A stretch of 64,000 nt of DNA from DASPJL01 sp035628645 (GCA_035628645.1 DASPJL010000108.1:1-64000), one strand, 5' to 3'. Counted from the first letter of the stretch, positions 9,630 to 19,146 are shown. Notes: a model not told the origin generated them from the sequence alone. Program-made: numbers and translations.

Positions 9630-12600
9630 ATGAAAGTAAGTTTCGCTTTACTTTATTCTGCTGTTTTTCTTATTTTTTTAGTCCCTTCCCAGGGCAATTG
9701 CCAAAAGAATATAAAACTCAAAAATATTTCTCTTGAGGAAGGTCTTTCCCAAAACTCGGTGCTTTCAATTTTGAAAGACAAAGATGGGTTTATGTGGTTT
9801 GGAACACAAGACGGCCTCAACAAATATGATGGCTATACCTTCACCGTTTATAGGAACGATAAAAATAAAACAGGAAGTCTTTCACACAATTATGTTCATG
9901 TAATCTATGAGGATAAGAAAGGTAACTTATGGATAGGAACCTGGGGCGGAGGGTTAAATCTTTTTGACAAGGAGAAGGGAACTTTTAAGTCTTTTAAGAA
10001 TGACCCCGATAATCCCAGAAGTTTAAGTCATGACCATGTAAATGGAATTGCTGAGGATAAATCCGGAGCGATTTGGGTCGCTACGAAAAACGGTTTGAAT
10101 AAGCTTGATTTTAAAACCGGAGAATTTGAAGTATTTAAACTCAATAAGAATAACTCGAACAGCTTAAGTCATAATGATGTAAGCAAAGTTTTGGTTGACC
10201 GCCAGGGCACGGTATGGGCTGGGACCTGGGGAGGAGGATTAAACCGCTTTAATCCTGAAAGAAAAACTTTCACTCAGTTTAAGCATAAGCCCGGCAAGAA
10301 TGGAAGCTTAGGACATAATATTATTAAAACCCTTTACGAGGATAGTGAAGGAACTATATGGATAGGGACTTGGGGAGGCCTGAACAGATTTGATAGAAAT
10401 ACGGAAACATTTACCAATTATATCCCTGAAACCAATAACCCTAAAAGTGTACGACATAAATACATTAGCTCAATCAGGGAAGGCGAAAATGGCATTTTCT
10501 GGATAGGAACCTGGGGTGAGGGGTTTTTTCAATTCAATAAAAACACCGGAGTTTTTGAAACTATCGGCCACCAGGTTTGTGATCCCAGCTTGTCCATTAT
10601 AGGCTCTATGTACATTGGAAATGAGGATAATGTTTGGATTGGTACAATGGGTAATGGCATATATTATTTTTATAACCGTGAAGAACCGTTTATTACTTTA
10701 CAAAATACGGGCGGTAATCCCGGAATCGAGCAAACATTGAGCAATGATGATGTTCAAGCCCTTTATACCGATAGAAGCGGATATTTGTGGATCGGAACGG
10801 TAGACGGATTAAATAAATTTGATCCTGACAGCGGAAAATTTACCGTTTTTAAAGACAATGATGTATATGAAGGTGAGCCGGGTAATTTTGCAAAATCAGG
10901 CAGATTAAGTAGTAATTCAATTCGCGCAATCTTTGAAGACAGAAGCGGAAAGCTGTGGATCGGAACAGGCGATGGTGGGCTAAATTGCTTTCTTAATGAT
11001 AGCAGTAGCATTAAAATTTATAAGCGGGAAAGCAATAATCCAAAAAGCTTAAGCAACAATGATGTAAGGGCCATAGAAGAAGACAAGTTTGGCAATTTAT
11101 GGATAGGAACCTGGGGAGGGGGCCTGAACTTATTCGACAGAGGAAAAGGCGAGTTTCACCGATTTAAATTTGAAAAAAAAGATCTCAAATCATTGAGTGA
11201 TAATTTTATCTCCACTGTGTACCAGGATAAGAAAGGAACGCTTTGGGTCGGCACACAAAATGGTTTAAATAGATATATTCCCTCAGAAAAGAATTTTGAA
11301 ATCTTTCAAGTGAATGAAGACAACCCCAACAGCATAACTAGTAACGTTATTTATGCAATATATGAGGACAGCAGAGGTAATTTATGGATCGGCACAGAAA
11401 ATGGGCTAAACAAATTTGACAGGGAGAATCAGGTTTTTATTTCTTATGGAGGAAAGGATGGGCTTACCGCAAACCAGGTTTTCAGTATTCTTGAAGACAA
11501 TAAAAAAAATATTTGGTTAAGTACCAATAAAGGAATTTTTAAGTTTGATCCGGCGGTCAATTCTTTTCAAAATTTTGACATCAGGGATGGCATCAGAAAT
11601 AATGTTTTTAATTTCCAGGTAAGTGAAAAGGGAGCTGATGGAAGGTTGTATTTTGGAGGCATTGCCGGCGTTACCGCTTTTGATCCGGACAGCATAAAAG
11701 GAAATACTTTTGTTCCGCCCATTATAATTACCTCCCTTAAGCTTTCAAACAAACCATTTCTGCAGCACCCTGAGTTTTCTAAACAGATGCCTATTGAAAT
11801 TCCTCAAAATGAAGGTTTTTTTACAATTGAGTTTTCAGCGTTAAGTTTTGCCTTGCCTGAGAAAAATCAATACAAGTATAAGTTGGAAGGATATGATGAA
11901 GATTGGGTCTTTTCTGGGACTAAAAATGAAGCGACTTATACTAATCTCAACGGAGGAACTTATACCTTCAGGGTTAAAGGAAGCAATAACAATGGTGTTT
12001 GGAGTAAAGAAGAAGATATACTTAAAATAGCCATTATTCCTCCCTGGTGGAAAACGTTGTGGTTTAAAATTTTTGGAGCCCTGGTAGTGGTTATAACTGC
12101 GGTAACTGGATATCGCGTCCAGACTTACAGGATTACGACAAAAAATAAAGAGCTGGAAGCAAGGGTTGTTCAGCGAACCCAACAAATTGAACTTCAGAAA
12201 AGAGAGATTGAAAAGAACCATGATAATCTAAACAAGCTTAATGCTGAAATAAGGCATAAAAACGAAGAACTGGAAAGAAAGGTGGATGAACGAACGAAGA
12301 GGCTGCAGGAAAGAGAGCTTCAGTTAAGATTGATTACAGATGCTTTGCCCGTGCTTATTTCATATATAGATCTTGACAAAAGATTCACCTTTCACAATAA
12401 GACCTACGAAGACTGGTTCGATCTGACTACCGAGCAGATAGCAGGTAAATATATTTGGGAAGTAATTGGTGAAGAAGCGTATGAAAAAGTAAAAGAGTAT
12501 ACAGAACAGGCATTGGAGGGAAACCAGGTGAAATATGAAGCTGAAATGCCTTACAAGACGGGAGGGAAACATTATGTATCCACTTTTTTAATCCCGCATC

Positions 12601-13388
12601 TTGAAAATGAAAAGGTATTGGGTTTTTACGCTTTGATTACGGACATATCAGAGCGCAAAGAGTTTGAAGTGGCCATAGCAAAGGCTTTGAAAGAAGCTGA
12701 AATCAAAAACAAGGAGCTGATCAGGATAAATACAGATTTGGATAATTTTGTTTATACTGCTTCCCATGATCTCCGCTCTCCAATTACCAATCTTGAAGGT
12801 TTGTTGCAATTAATTATGAAAAACCTGAATGGAAAAATAGGCTCTTTTGATCAGGATGTGCTTGAAATGATGAACAAATCTGTAGTAAGGTTGAAGCGAA
12901 CGATCACTGAATTAGGAGAAATTGCTAAGGTTCAAAAAGAATTTCTACCCGAGGAGGTACTCTCTTTTAAAGAAGTAATTAATGAAGTAAAAGCAGATAT
13001 CAATCATGACATCAGCGAATCTAATGCTTCCATTATAGAGAACCTGGAAGTAGAAAATATAAATTATCCGCATAAACACTTGCGGAGCATTATTTATAAC
13101 CTTATCTCAAACGCAATTAAGTACCGATCTCCCGACAGAACCCCAAAAGTAGAGGTCAGGACAAGAAAGGTTGGGAAAAAAATTCAATTGTCTATAATAG
13201 ACAACGGATTAGGTTTGGAAGATGGACAGGTAAAAAAGATCTTTAAAATGTTTAAACGTCTTCATACTCACGTAGAAGGAAGCGGAGTGGGGCTCTATAT
13301 CGTTAAGCGGATCGTTGAAAATAATGGGGGCAATATTTCCGTGGAAAGTATTCCGGGGAAGGGCACCTCATTTTTAATTGTTTTTTAG
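9630..13388 (+). CDS. Two-component sensor histidine kinase with reg_prop beta-propeller ectodomain
   Basis: The 1252-residue membrane kinase starts with a signal peptide (about 1-24). Residues about 25-720 are roughly fourteen reg_prop repeats with the pattern 'DxxGxLWIGTxxGGLNxFD', which fold as periplasmic beta-propellers. A Y_Y_Y domain follows (about 720-800, ending IPPWWKTLWFK), one transmembrane helix (about 806-830), a coiled coil, a PAS domain (about 897-1010), HisKA with His1046 in SHDLRSP, and HATPase_c with N box NAIKY, G1 DNGLGL and G2 GSGVGLYIV. Proteins of this architecture in Bacteroidota usually sense polysaccharide fragments and often carry a receiver and AraC domain. Here the protein ends after the ATPase domain, so a separate response regulator must exist; none is adjacent. 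Confidence 0.93.
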   Translation: MKVSFALLYSAVFLIFLVPSQGNCQKNIKLKNISLEEGLSQNSVLSILKDKDGFMWFGTQDGLNKYDGYTFTVYRNDKNKTGSLSHNYVHVIYEDKKGNLWIGTWGGGLNLFDKEKGTFKSFKNDPDNPRSLSHDHVNGIAEDKSGAIWVATKNGLNKLDFKTGEFEVFKLNKNNSNSLSHNDVSKVLVDRQGTVWAGTWGGGLNRFNPERKTFTQFKHKPGKNGSLGHNIIKTLYEDSEGTIWIGTWGGLNRFDRNTETFTNYIPETNNPKSVRHKYISSIREGENGIFWIGTWGEGFFQFNKNTGVFETIGHQVCDPSLSIIGSMYIGNEDNVWIGTMGNGIYYFYNREEPFITLQNTGGNPGIEQTLSNDDVQALYTDRSGYLWIGTVDGLNKFDPDSGKFTVFKDNDVYEGEPGNFAKSGRLSSNSIRAIFEDRSGKLWIGTGDGGLNCFLNDSSSIKIYKRESNNPKSLSNNDVRAIEEDKFGNLWIGTWGGGLNLFDRGKGEFHRFKFEKKDLKSLSDNFISTVYQDKKGTLWVGTQNGLNRYIPSEKNFEIFQVNEDNPNSITSNVIYAIYEDSRGNLWIGTENGLNKFDRENQVFISYGGKDGLTANQVFSILEDNKKNIWLSTNKGIFKFDPAVNSFQNFDIRDGIRNNVFNFQVSEKGADGRLYFGGIAGVTAFDPDSIKGNTFVPPIIITSLKLSNKPFLQHPEFSKQMPIEIPQNEGFFTIEFSALSFALPEKNQYKYKLEGYDEDWVFSGTKNEATYTNLNGGTYTFRVKGSNNNGVWSKEEDILKIAIIPPWWKTLWFKIFGALVVVITAVTGYRVQTYRITTKNKELEARVVQRTQQIELQKREIEKNHDNLNKLNAEIRHKNEELERKVDERTKRLQERELQLRLITDALPVLISYIDLDKRFTFHNKTYEDWFDLTTEQIAGKYIWEVIGEEAYEKVKEYTEQALEGNQVKYEAEMPYKTGGKHYVSTFLIPHLENEKVLGFYALITDISERKEFEVAIAKALKEAEIKNKELIRINTDLDNFVYTASHDLRSPITNLEGLLQLIMKNLNGKIGSFDQDVLEMMNKSVVRLKRTITELGEIAKVQKEFLPEEVLSFKEVINEVKADINHDISESNASIIENLEVENINYPHKHLRSIIYNLISNAIKYRSPDRTPKVEVRTRKVGKKIQLSIIDNGLGLEDGQVKKIFKMFKRLHTHVEGSGVGLYIVKRIVENNGGNISVESIPGKGTSFLIVF

Positions 13389-13398
13389 GAGAAAGCGC

Positions 13399-14415
13399 CT
13401 AATTTATTTTAGCAACTTGTATTTTTGGCGTAAGCTTCAATACTTCTTCGGCAAATCTGAAGGTCTCCTTTTTTACTTTATCAAGATCTTTAGATTTAAA
13501 CCGGTTAGCAAGGCAATGGTCTCCAACTTCTTTAAAGGCTATTTTTCGTTTTGATTCAACAGGCGTCTTTATTTGATCGTACATTTCAAGCATGGCAGGT
13601 ACGGAAACCACCTTATCATGTACTTCCTCATTTTTATAGAAATAGCCTAAAAAAACAGGTTGTTTTATCTTCTCAAATACTTCTTCCTGCATGGTAGCGT
13701 CAAGAAGAGACCGTAAACTTATAAGCGCCTCCAGCCGGTATTTTTTGGTCCAGTAACTAGCAGGAGAGCTTTCCCTCTTGTTAATCATATAGTTTCCGCC
13801 CATTACAAGCCTCGCAATCTGAAGTCCCCAGTTTTTATTCAGGATGGTAGCGCTTCTGTCATAAAGGTCGATGTTAGGGGAATAAAGGATTAAACCTGCA
13901 ATGTCCGGATTTTCACCGGCAATATATAAAGACAATGTACCCCCGGTGGACGTTGACATTAAAATAACTTTTTCTCCAAGTTGTTTTCCTACCGCCACGG
14001 CATATTTTGCCGATTCCATTAAATTTTCCGGTGTCAGATCAACCATTGCTTCTTTTTCATTAAGACCATGGCCGTAAAGCCTTGCCAGATATAAATTGCA
14101 TCCGTACCTTTCAGCAAAATCGCGGTGGAGCGGATTACCTTCTTCCTGGCTGGCAGAAAAACCATGGAGATATACAATGGCATAGGGCGTTTTTTGTTTA
14201 TTTGTCGAATTGGCCCATACTATTCTTGCCTCATTGTCCGGCTTCACATTTTTCTGACTCTCCTCATTTTCTATGATTTCTTTTTCAAGTTGAATAAGGT
14301 CAGAAGAAACCTCAGGAAGCTTGCCATTAAGGTTTGGAACTTCTGGAGCGGGCCCTGCTAAATAAAGAATACTTAGTGCTATAAAAGCAGGAATCGTTTT
14401 AATAAAAAATTTCAA
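13399..14415 (-). CDS. Secreted or lipid-anchored alpha/beta hydrolase
   Basis: The 338-residue protein begins at TTG (the upstream in-frame codon is a stop, and no early ATG exists) with a hydrophobic export signal (KFFIKTIPAFIALSILYLAG). The hydrolase fold shows the oxyanion region YLHGFSAS, the nucleophile elbow STSTGG and a C-terminal VGDHCLANRF carrying the probable catalytic His. It resembles lysophospholipase/carboxylesterase-type serine hydrolases. The substrate is unknown. It is convergent with the sensor kinase gene (10 bp between stops) and lies 34 bp downstream of the SMP-30-like gene on the same strand, so the two may be co-transcribed. Confidence 0.82.
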   Translation of the reverse strand: MKFFIKTIPAFIALSILYLAGPAPEVPNLNGKLPEVSSDLIQLEKEIIENEESQKNVKPDNEARIVWANSTNKQKTPYAIVYLHGFSASQEEGNPLHRDFAERYGCNLYLARLYGHGLNEKEAMVDLTPENLMESAKYAVAVGKQLGEKVILMSTSTGGTLSLYIAGENPDIAGLILYSPNIDLYDRSATILNKNWGLQIARLVMGGNYMINKRESSPASYWTKKYRLEALISLRSLLDATMQEEVFEKIKQPVFLGYFYKNEEVHDKVVSVPAMLEMYDQIKTPVESKRKIAFKEVGDHCLANRFKSKDLDKVKKETFRFAEEVLKLTPKIQVAKIN

Positions 14416-14449
14416 AGTAGTTTAATTTAATTTTAACAACATTCAACAT

Positions 14450-15397
14450 TTATTCCACCCCTTTTGTCTTAAGTTTCACTCTGTATAATCCTGTTCTTGC
14501 GGTGACATATAAGGTTTTCATATCAGGGTCTCCAAAAGCACAATTGGAAGGAATTTCAGGGAATTTAATGGTCCCCAGGTGTTTTCCTTTTGGCGAAAAG
14601 ATCAGTATTCCTCCCGGTCCTGAACAAAAAAGATTTCCTTTTACGTCCACTTTCATTCCATCAGGTCCGCCCGGTTCATCCATTAAAGAAGCATCATAAA
14701 ACACTTTAGCATTTTTAATGGATCCGTCTTTTTCTACTTCATACCTGATCCACTTGTCAGCACTTGTAACATACAAATACTTTTCATCAGGGGAAAAAGC
14801 AATGCCGTTTGGCCGGACAAGGGTGGAATCCAGTAGTTCCAGATTATCTTTGTGAAACCTGAATACCCCACTGTAACTTATTTGTTTGGCAGAATCATCC
14901 TCACCTTCCGGCAATCCGTATGGAGGATCTGTAAAGTAATAGCTTCCGTCACTTTTAATGGCCACATCATTCGGGCTGTTAAATTTTTTTCCCTGATAAT
15001 TATCTACAATTACAGAATATTCTCCTCCGGGTGATAGTTGACTTAATCTTCGCCCGCTGTGTTCGCACATTATAAGATTTCCATTTCTATACATCAGGCC
15101 GTTTGCATTGTTGCTTGGCTCTCTGAATTTGGAAACTTTACCATCGGGCGTCCATTTCATTATAGCATTTTTAGGAATGTCTGTAAACAAAAGGAAACCG
15201 TCTTTATGCCAAACCGGTCCTTCTGTAAAGGCAAAACCATCTGCAAGTTTTTCTACTTTTGCGGCTTCATCTACAATGGCATCCAAAGCCGGATCATTTT
15301 TTATCACGGCCGGATCTATCTGAGCATAAGAAAAATAAATATTTAGAAAGAAGCTTAAATATCCTATTTTCTTAAAAAGCTTTTTAAGGGTAATCAT
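14450..15397 (-). CDS. SMP-30/gluconolactonase/LRE family protein, exported
   Basis: The 315-residue protein has an N-terminal signal (LFKKIGYLSFFLNIYFSYAQ) and then a six-bladed propeller typical of SMP-30/gluconolaconase-like lactonases. Motifs include the EGPVWHKDG start, the metal-ligand region SPNDVAIKSDGSYYFTDPPYG, RPNGIAFSPDEKYLYV and GGPDGMKVD. Family members hydrolyse sugar lactones with a divalent metal. Export suggests action in the periplasm or outside the cell. It precedes the alpha/beta hydrolase gene by 52 bp on the minus strand. Confidence 0.88.
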   Translation of the reverse strand: MITLKKLFKKIGYLSFFLNIYFSYAQIDPAVIKNDPALDAIVDEAAKVEKLADGFAFTEGPVWHKDGFLLFTDIPKNAIMKWTPDGKVSKFREPSNNANGLMYRNGNLIMCEHSGRRLSQLSPGGEYSVIVDNYQGKKFNSPNDVAIKSDGSYYFTDPPYGLPEGEDDSAKQISYSGVFRFHKDNLELLDSTLVRPNGIAFSPDEKYLYVTSADKWIRYEVEKDGSIKNAKVFYDASLMDEPGGPDGMKVDVKGNLFCSGPGGILIFSPKGKHLGTIKFPEIPSNCAFGDPDMKTLYVTARTGLYRVKLKTKGVE

Positions 15398-15848
15398 AAG
15401 TACAAAAAGTTATTTGGGAGTTTGAAAATTATTAAAAACAAATTATCCAATAAAATAGAAAGGAATGGCATAAAATAAAACAAGTATTTTAATTTTTAAA
15501 TATAGCGCACTTTTAATTTGTTTCTACTCAGTTGGAAGAAAAATAATGGAAAATTGTTTGCGCACCGCGAACCTGAAGGATTCCTATGTTTATAGCAAAA
15601 ATTGATTTTGGTAGGTATTCGACCCCATTTGGGGTCGTATTTCTACTACAAATTAATTTGCCATAAATATTTAATCCCTTCAGGATATTGAAGATATATA
15701 ATCTCGTTATTTTTCCATATTTTTTATAGTACTGAGTAATTTCAATAATTCTAGAAATTCCAGTCGCGACTAGAAAAGTTCTTTAAACAGGAACTCTGCA
15801 CTAATATTTTTACATTGTGTGAGTAGACAAATAACGTTTGGGTTAACT
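15398..15848. other. Divergent intergenic region with palindromes
   Basis: This 451-bp AT-rich region has no supported gene. It contains a REP-like palindrome at 15611-15646, a GGATAT/ATCC-type step around 15677, and the perfect 10-bp palindrome AGTCGCGACT at 15762-15771, about 80 bp before the TPR gene. The latter could be an operator, but nothing identifies its protein. Confidence 0.45.
15611..15646. repeat. REP-like palindrome with CGACCCC stem
   Basis: The sequence forms a hairpin with the perfect core CGACCCC - ATTT - GGGGTCG (15620-15637), flanked by GTAG at the left and CTAC at the right so that the outer arms also nearly match. GC-rich hairpins with GTAG/CTAC borders are typical of repetitive extragenic palindromes. 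A single copy lies in this window, so its repeated nature is inferred. Confidence 0.6.
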
Positions 15849-17135
15849 ATGATCCTTCTGAAAAAAATATTCATATCATTTTTCATTTTATCCATTGTTT
15901 TTAATGCCTTTCCGCAGGCGAACGATTCTGTCTATTTTATACCTAAAAACAAGAACGCAGGAAATAATTATGCAAGAAGAAGGGCTGCACGCGAAGCGAT
16001 GGAAACGGGAAATCTTGCTTATGACAAGAATTATTTTCAGGGGGCAATTAAATCCTATGATGAAGCAATAGAAGTAGATCCATCTCTTTTTCAGGCATAT
16101 TATGGACGGGCGAGGGCCAAGGAGCAAATGAATGATTTGCGAAGCGCTTTAATGGATTATGATGTTGTACTTCATCTGAATCCCAGGTTTAGTGAAGGGT
16201 ATTTCAACAGAGGTAAATTAAAAATCAGGCTGGGGGAATATCTGGCTGCAATTGAAGATTTAAACCAAATTCTTGACCTTCCTCCTGCAAGTTCAAATAC
16301 CATTTATTTCGAAGGGGTAAGTGAGAGCGAAAAAGAAATTCCGACCTTAACAAAAATTTCTACTGTAAGTAAAGAACACGCTGAAGTGTATAATTATATA
16401 GGTGTAGCAAAAGCTGAACTTGAGGATTATCGGGGAGCGATGGCAGCTTTTGACAAGGCGATAGAACTTAAGCCTGACCTGGCCACTTTTTATTTGAACC
16501 GCGGGGATTTGAAATATAAAATCGAGCAAGTAGAAAGCGCTATTCGGGACTATGAAAAAGTACTGCAACTGAATCCTGAAAACAAAGAAGCGTTCTACAA
16601 AATAGTAAATTATAAAAGAAGCACCTCAGCCAATGATTCTATTGAGTATAACTTTTACAACAATTCGATTGACAAGGGAATAAACCTGACCAGCGCTTAT
16701 TTGAGCCGGGCGGTAATAAAGTATAACAGGAGCGATTTTAAAGGAGCGCTTGCGGATTACAATTCTGCAATTGAATTGGATAATAAAAACCACGAAGCAT
16801 ATGTAAATCGTGGACTGGTGAAGGAAAAGCTGAAAGATTATGAAGAGGCAATAAAAGACTTTACTCGGGCAATTGCCATAAGACCCGATTATTGGAAAGC
16901 TTACTCTAACCGGGGAAATTCGAAATTTAAGCTGGATAGATTTGCTGAATCGGTACCCGATTATTCTGCTGCGATCAGGCTTAATCCAAAAGATGCTACA
17001 TTATTTTATAACCGCGGGCTGGCTGAATACCTTTCAAAACAAAGTACAGAAGCCTGTAAGGATTGGCAGAAAGCCTTTGAAATGGGATATGTGGAGGCTG
17101 CCGAAAAAATTAAAGAATTTTGTGAAGACAATTAA
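15849..17135 (+). CDS. TPR repeat protein, exported
   Basis: I chose the ATG at 15849 because it is followed directly by a clean signal peptide (LLKKIFISFFILSIVFNAFPQ); an in-frame ATG at 15819 would add ten polar residues in front. The 428-residue mature region is almost entirely tetratricopeptide repeats, with recurring 'YxNRGxxKxKLxxYxxAIxDYxxAIxLxP' units (AYYGRARAKEQMND, YLNRGDLKYKIEQ, YVNRGLVKEKLKD, YSNRGNSKFKLDR, YNRGLAEY). TPRs serve as protein-binding scaffolds, and the specific partner is unknown. The protein is probably periplasmic. It converges on the FKBP gene with 18 bp between stops. Confidence 0.88.
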   Translation: MILLKKIFISFFILSIVFNAFPQANDSVYFIPKNKNAGNNYARRRAAREAMETGNLAYDKNYFQGAIKSYDEAIEVDPSLFQAYYGRARAKEQMNDLRSALMDYDVVLHLNPRFSEGYFNRGKLKIRLGEYLAAIEDLNQILDLPPASSNTIYFEGVSESEKEIPTLTKISTVSKEHAEVYNYIGVAKAELEDYRGAMAAFDKAIELKPDLATFYLNRGDLKYKIEQVESAIRDYEKVLQLNPENKEAFYKIVNYKRSTSANDSIEYNFYNNSIDKGINLTSAYLSRAVIKYNRSDFKGALADYNSAIELDNKNHEAYVNRGLVKEKLKDYEEAIKDFTRAIAIRPDYWKAYSNRGNSKFKLDRFAESVPDYSAAIRLNPKDATLFYNRGLAEYLSKQSTEACKDWQKAFEMGYVEAAEKIKEFCEDN

Positions 17136-17153
17136 TTCAGCAGCCTTTTATTA

Positions 17154-17669
17154 TTAATGATGATGATGCCCTCCCGCGCCATGCACATGACCATGACTGA
17201 TTTCTTCAGGATCAGCATCGCGAACTGATAATACCTCACCCTTGAAATGGAGATCCAACCCAGCTAATGGATGATTAAAATCCAATTCCACCTGGTCTTG
17301 CTCCACGGAAATAACTTCTCCTTGAAAATGATTACCTGATTGGTCCTGCATCGGGATCACCTTTCCAACTTTCAAAATACTATGGTCAATTTTGCCATCT
17401 ACAGCGAAAGTGGTTTTCGGTAAAAACATCACTTTTTCTTCTTCATAATCTCCATAGGCTTCTTCATATCCAATTGAAAAATCAAAGGTATCGCCCTTGG
17501 ATTTTCCTGCTATATTATTTTCAAATTCAGCCAAAAGATTTCCATTTCCAAATAAAAATGTCAGGGGATTGCTCTCATTTGTCTCCTCAAACAACTCCTC
17601 ATTTCCCTCGCCATTTCCTACATATAGCTGGTATTTAAGCGCTACGACTTTATTGTTTTCTACTGTCAT
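17154..17669 (-). CDS. slyD: FKBP-type peptidyl-prolyl cis-trans isomerase, SlyD-like
   Basis: The 171-residue protein is a SlyD-type isomerase: a split FKBP domain with an inserted chaperone flap (about residues 75-130), including LTFLFGNGNLLAEFEN and the conserved NHPLAGLDLHFKGEV motif. The C terminus is His-rich (HGHVHGAGGHHHH), consistent with nickel or other metal binding as in SlyD. It is cytoplasmic and assists proline-limited folding. The A-rich upstream stretch of the start at 17669 fits Bacteroidota translation signals. Confidence 0.9.
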   Translation of the reverse strand: MTVENNKVVALKYQLYVGNGEGNEELFEETNESNPLTFLFGNGNLLAEFENNIAGKSKGDTFDFSIGYEEAYGDYEEEKVMFLPKTTFAVDGKIDHSILKVGKVIPMQDQSGNHFQGEVISVEQDQVELDFNHPLAGLDLHFKGEVLSVRDADPEEISHGHVHGAGGHHHH

Positions 17670-17750
17670 GATAAAAATTTTTTATAAAACTAAAATTATT
17701 TGAAGGATTATAAAAATTCCTCTTTATTAACTCCTTACGAATTAAGGGGG

Positions 17751-17816
17751 AAGTAGGAAGATGCAAGTGGGAAGTTTTTTTAACTCTTTACTTCTAACTT
17801 CCCGCTTCCACCTTCC
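17751..17816. repeat. Dispersed AAGTGGGAAG inverted repeat, copy a
   Basis: AAGTGGGAAGTT at 17765-17776 faces AACTTCCCGCTTCC at 17796-17809, with a T-rich spacer, and an extra AAGTAGGAAG lies at 17751. The same GTGGGAAG word recurs at 19597-19733 and 41330-41357. The right arm runs into the GNAT gene and encodes its last residues and stop codon. Confidence 0.65.
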
Positions 17817-18252
17817 TGCTCAATACCTTATGCAGCCCTATTGGCGGAAGGTCAAAAAAATCTCCGACGGGTATAAATCCTGATTTTTCGTAAAATCCGA
17901 TTGCTCCTGCTCTTGCGTTACACCAAATAAGCTGAACGCCTTTATTTTTAAGATATTCAATTCCAAATGCAATAAGTTTTTTTCCCAAATGAAGGTTTCT
18001 GTAATCCGTCGAAGTCGCCATTTTCCTCAGTTGGTATTGAAAAGATTCATTAAATATGTCATTTGCCATTTTATGAAAGGTGACTATACTCACAATTTCC
18101 TTATTATAAATTGCTCCTAAATGAAAAGATTCGGGATCGTCATCCTTTTCAAGCTTTACATTTTCATTGGATGGATCGTGTTCAAGAACAGCCCTTCTCA
18201 ACAGGAAAGTTTGTTCAGTTGAGATAAATTCTATATTAATTTGGGGATCCAT
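17794..18252 (-). CDS. GNAT family N-acetyltransferase
   Basis: The 152-residue protein shows the GNAT core: the beta-strand GAIYNKEIVSIVTF, then RKMATSTDYRNLHLGKKLI as the acetyl-CoA-binding motif A (variant of Q/RxxGxG/A), and NARAGAIGFYEKSGFIPVG as motif B. It transfers an acetyl group to an unknown amine. The last residues (KVEAGS) are encoded inside a dispersed intergenic repeat, so the native C terminus may once have been different. Confidence 0.88.
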   Translation of the reverse strand: MDPQINIEFISTEQTFLLRRAVLEHDPSNENVKLEKDDDPESFHLGAIYNKEIVSIVTFHKMANDIFNESFQYQLRKMATSTDYRNLHLGKKLIAFGIEYLKNKGVQLIWCNARAGAIGFYEKSGFIPVGDFFDLPPIGLHKVLSRKVEAGS

Positions 18253-18360
18253 TTTATCTTCGTTTTAAAGGCATTCTTGGCAAAAATTCACATCCTTGAA
18301 TTACTTTTACTAAAATAAAATAGTTTATGTTTAGAAATTAATTCTATCTCCGAATTTCAA

Positions 18361-19122
18361 ATGAACAAACTCAAAATAATTTTAATTGCCGTATTATTAT
18401 CCCCTTTGTTTTTATATTTTATAAATAAGCCTGTGGATGATGGAAAAGTTTACGAATTAAGAGTATATCACGCTCATCCTGGCAAGTTGGAAGATTTGCA
18501 AAGAAGGTTCAGGAAACATACTACTCGAATTTTTGAAAAGCATGGAATGACCAATGTAGGCTATTGGATTCCTTTGGAAAACTTAGACAATAAATTGATT
18601 TATATCCTTTCCTATCCATCAAGAGAGGCGAGAGAGAATTCATGGAAAGCTTTTGGTTCAGATCCCGAATGGCAGAAGGTAAAATCGCTTTCCGAAGCCA
18701 ATGGGAAACTTGTGGATAAAGTGGAATCCTCTTTTTTAAAAACCACTGATTTTTCTCCTGTAATTGCCCCTGATTCTTCTAAAGATCCTCGTGTATTTGA
18801 ACTTCGCACCTATATAACTCCTTCGGGAAGACTAAATGATTTACTGACGCGATTTAGAGACTATACTATGAAATTATTTTCCAAACATGGAATGACAAAC
18901 GTTGGATACTGGGTGCCTGTAGAAAAGGAACAAGGATCGGAAAACAAGCTCATTTATATTCTTGCTCATAAAAGTAAAGAAGCTGGACTGAAATCGTGGA
19001 AAGCTTTTGGTAGCGATCCCGAATGGCAGAAAGTTGTGAAAGCTTCTGAGGCAAACGGTCGATTGGCAGAAAGTATTGAATCCGTTTATATGACCCCAAC
19101 TGATTATTCCCCCATTAAATAA
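18361..19122 (+). CDS. NIPSNAP family protein with two tandem domains
   Basis: The 253-residue protein has an N-terminal signal or anchor (KLKIILIAVLLSPLFLYFI) followed by two copies of a dimeric alpha-beta barrel NIPSNAP domain, about 32-137 and 142-253. The copies share long identical stretches: KHGMTNVGYW, NKLIYIL, SWKAFGSDPEWQKV and SEANG. The domain belongs to a ferredoxin-like fold whose function is poorly known. The gene precedes mgsA by 24 bp on the same strand, probably in one transcript. Confidence 0.88.
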   Translation: MNKLKIILIAVLLSPLFLYFINKPVDDGKVYELRVYHAHPGKLEDLQRRFRKHTTRIFEKHGMTNVGYWIPLENLDNKLIYILSYPSREARENSWKAFGSDPEWQKVKSLSEANGKLVDKVESSFLKTTDFSPVIAPDSSKDPRVFELRTYITPSGRLNDLLTRFRDYTMKLFSKHGMTNVGYWVPVEKEQGSENKLIYILAHKSKEAGLKSWKAFGSDPEWQKVVKASEANGRLAESIESVYMTPTDYSPIK

Positions 19123-19146
19123 TGTTCTCACGTTAGTTGAAAAAAT

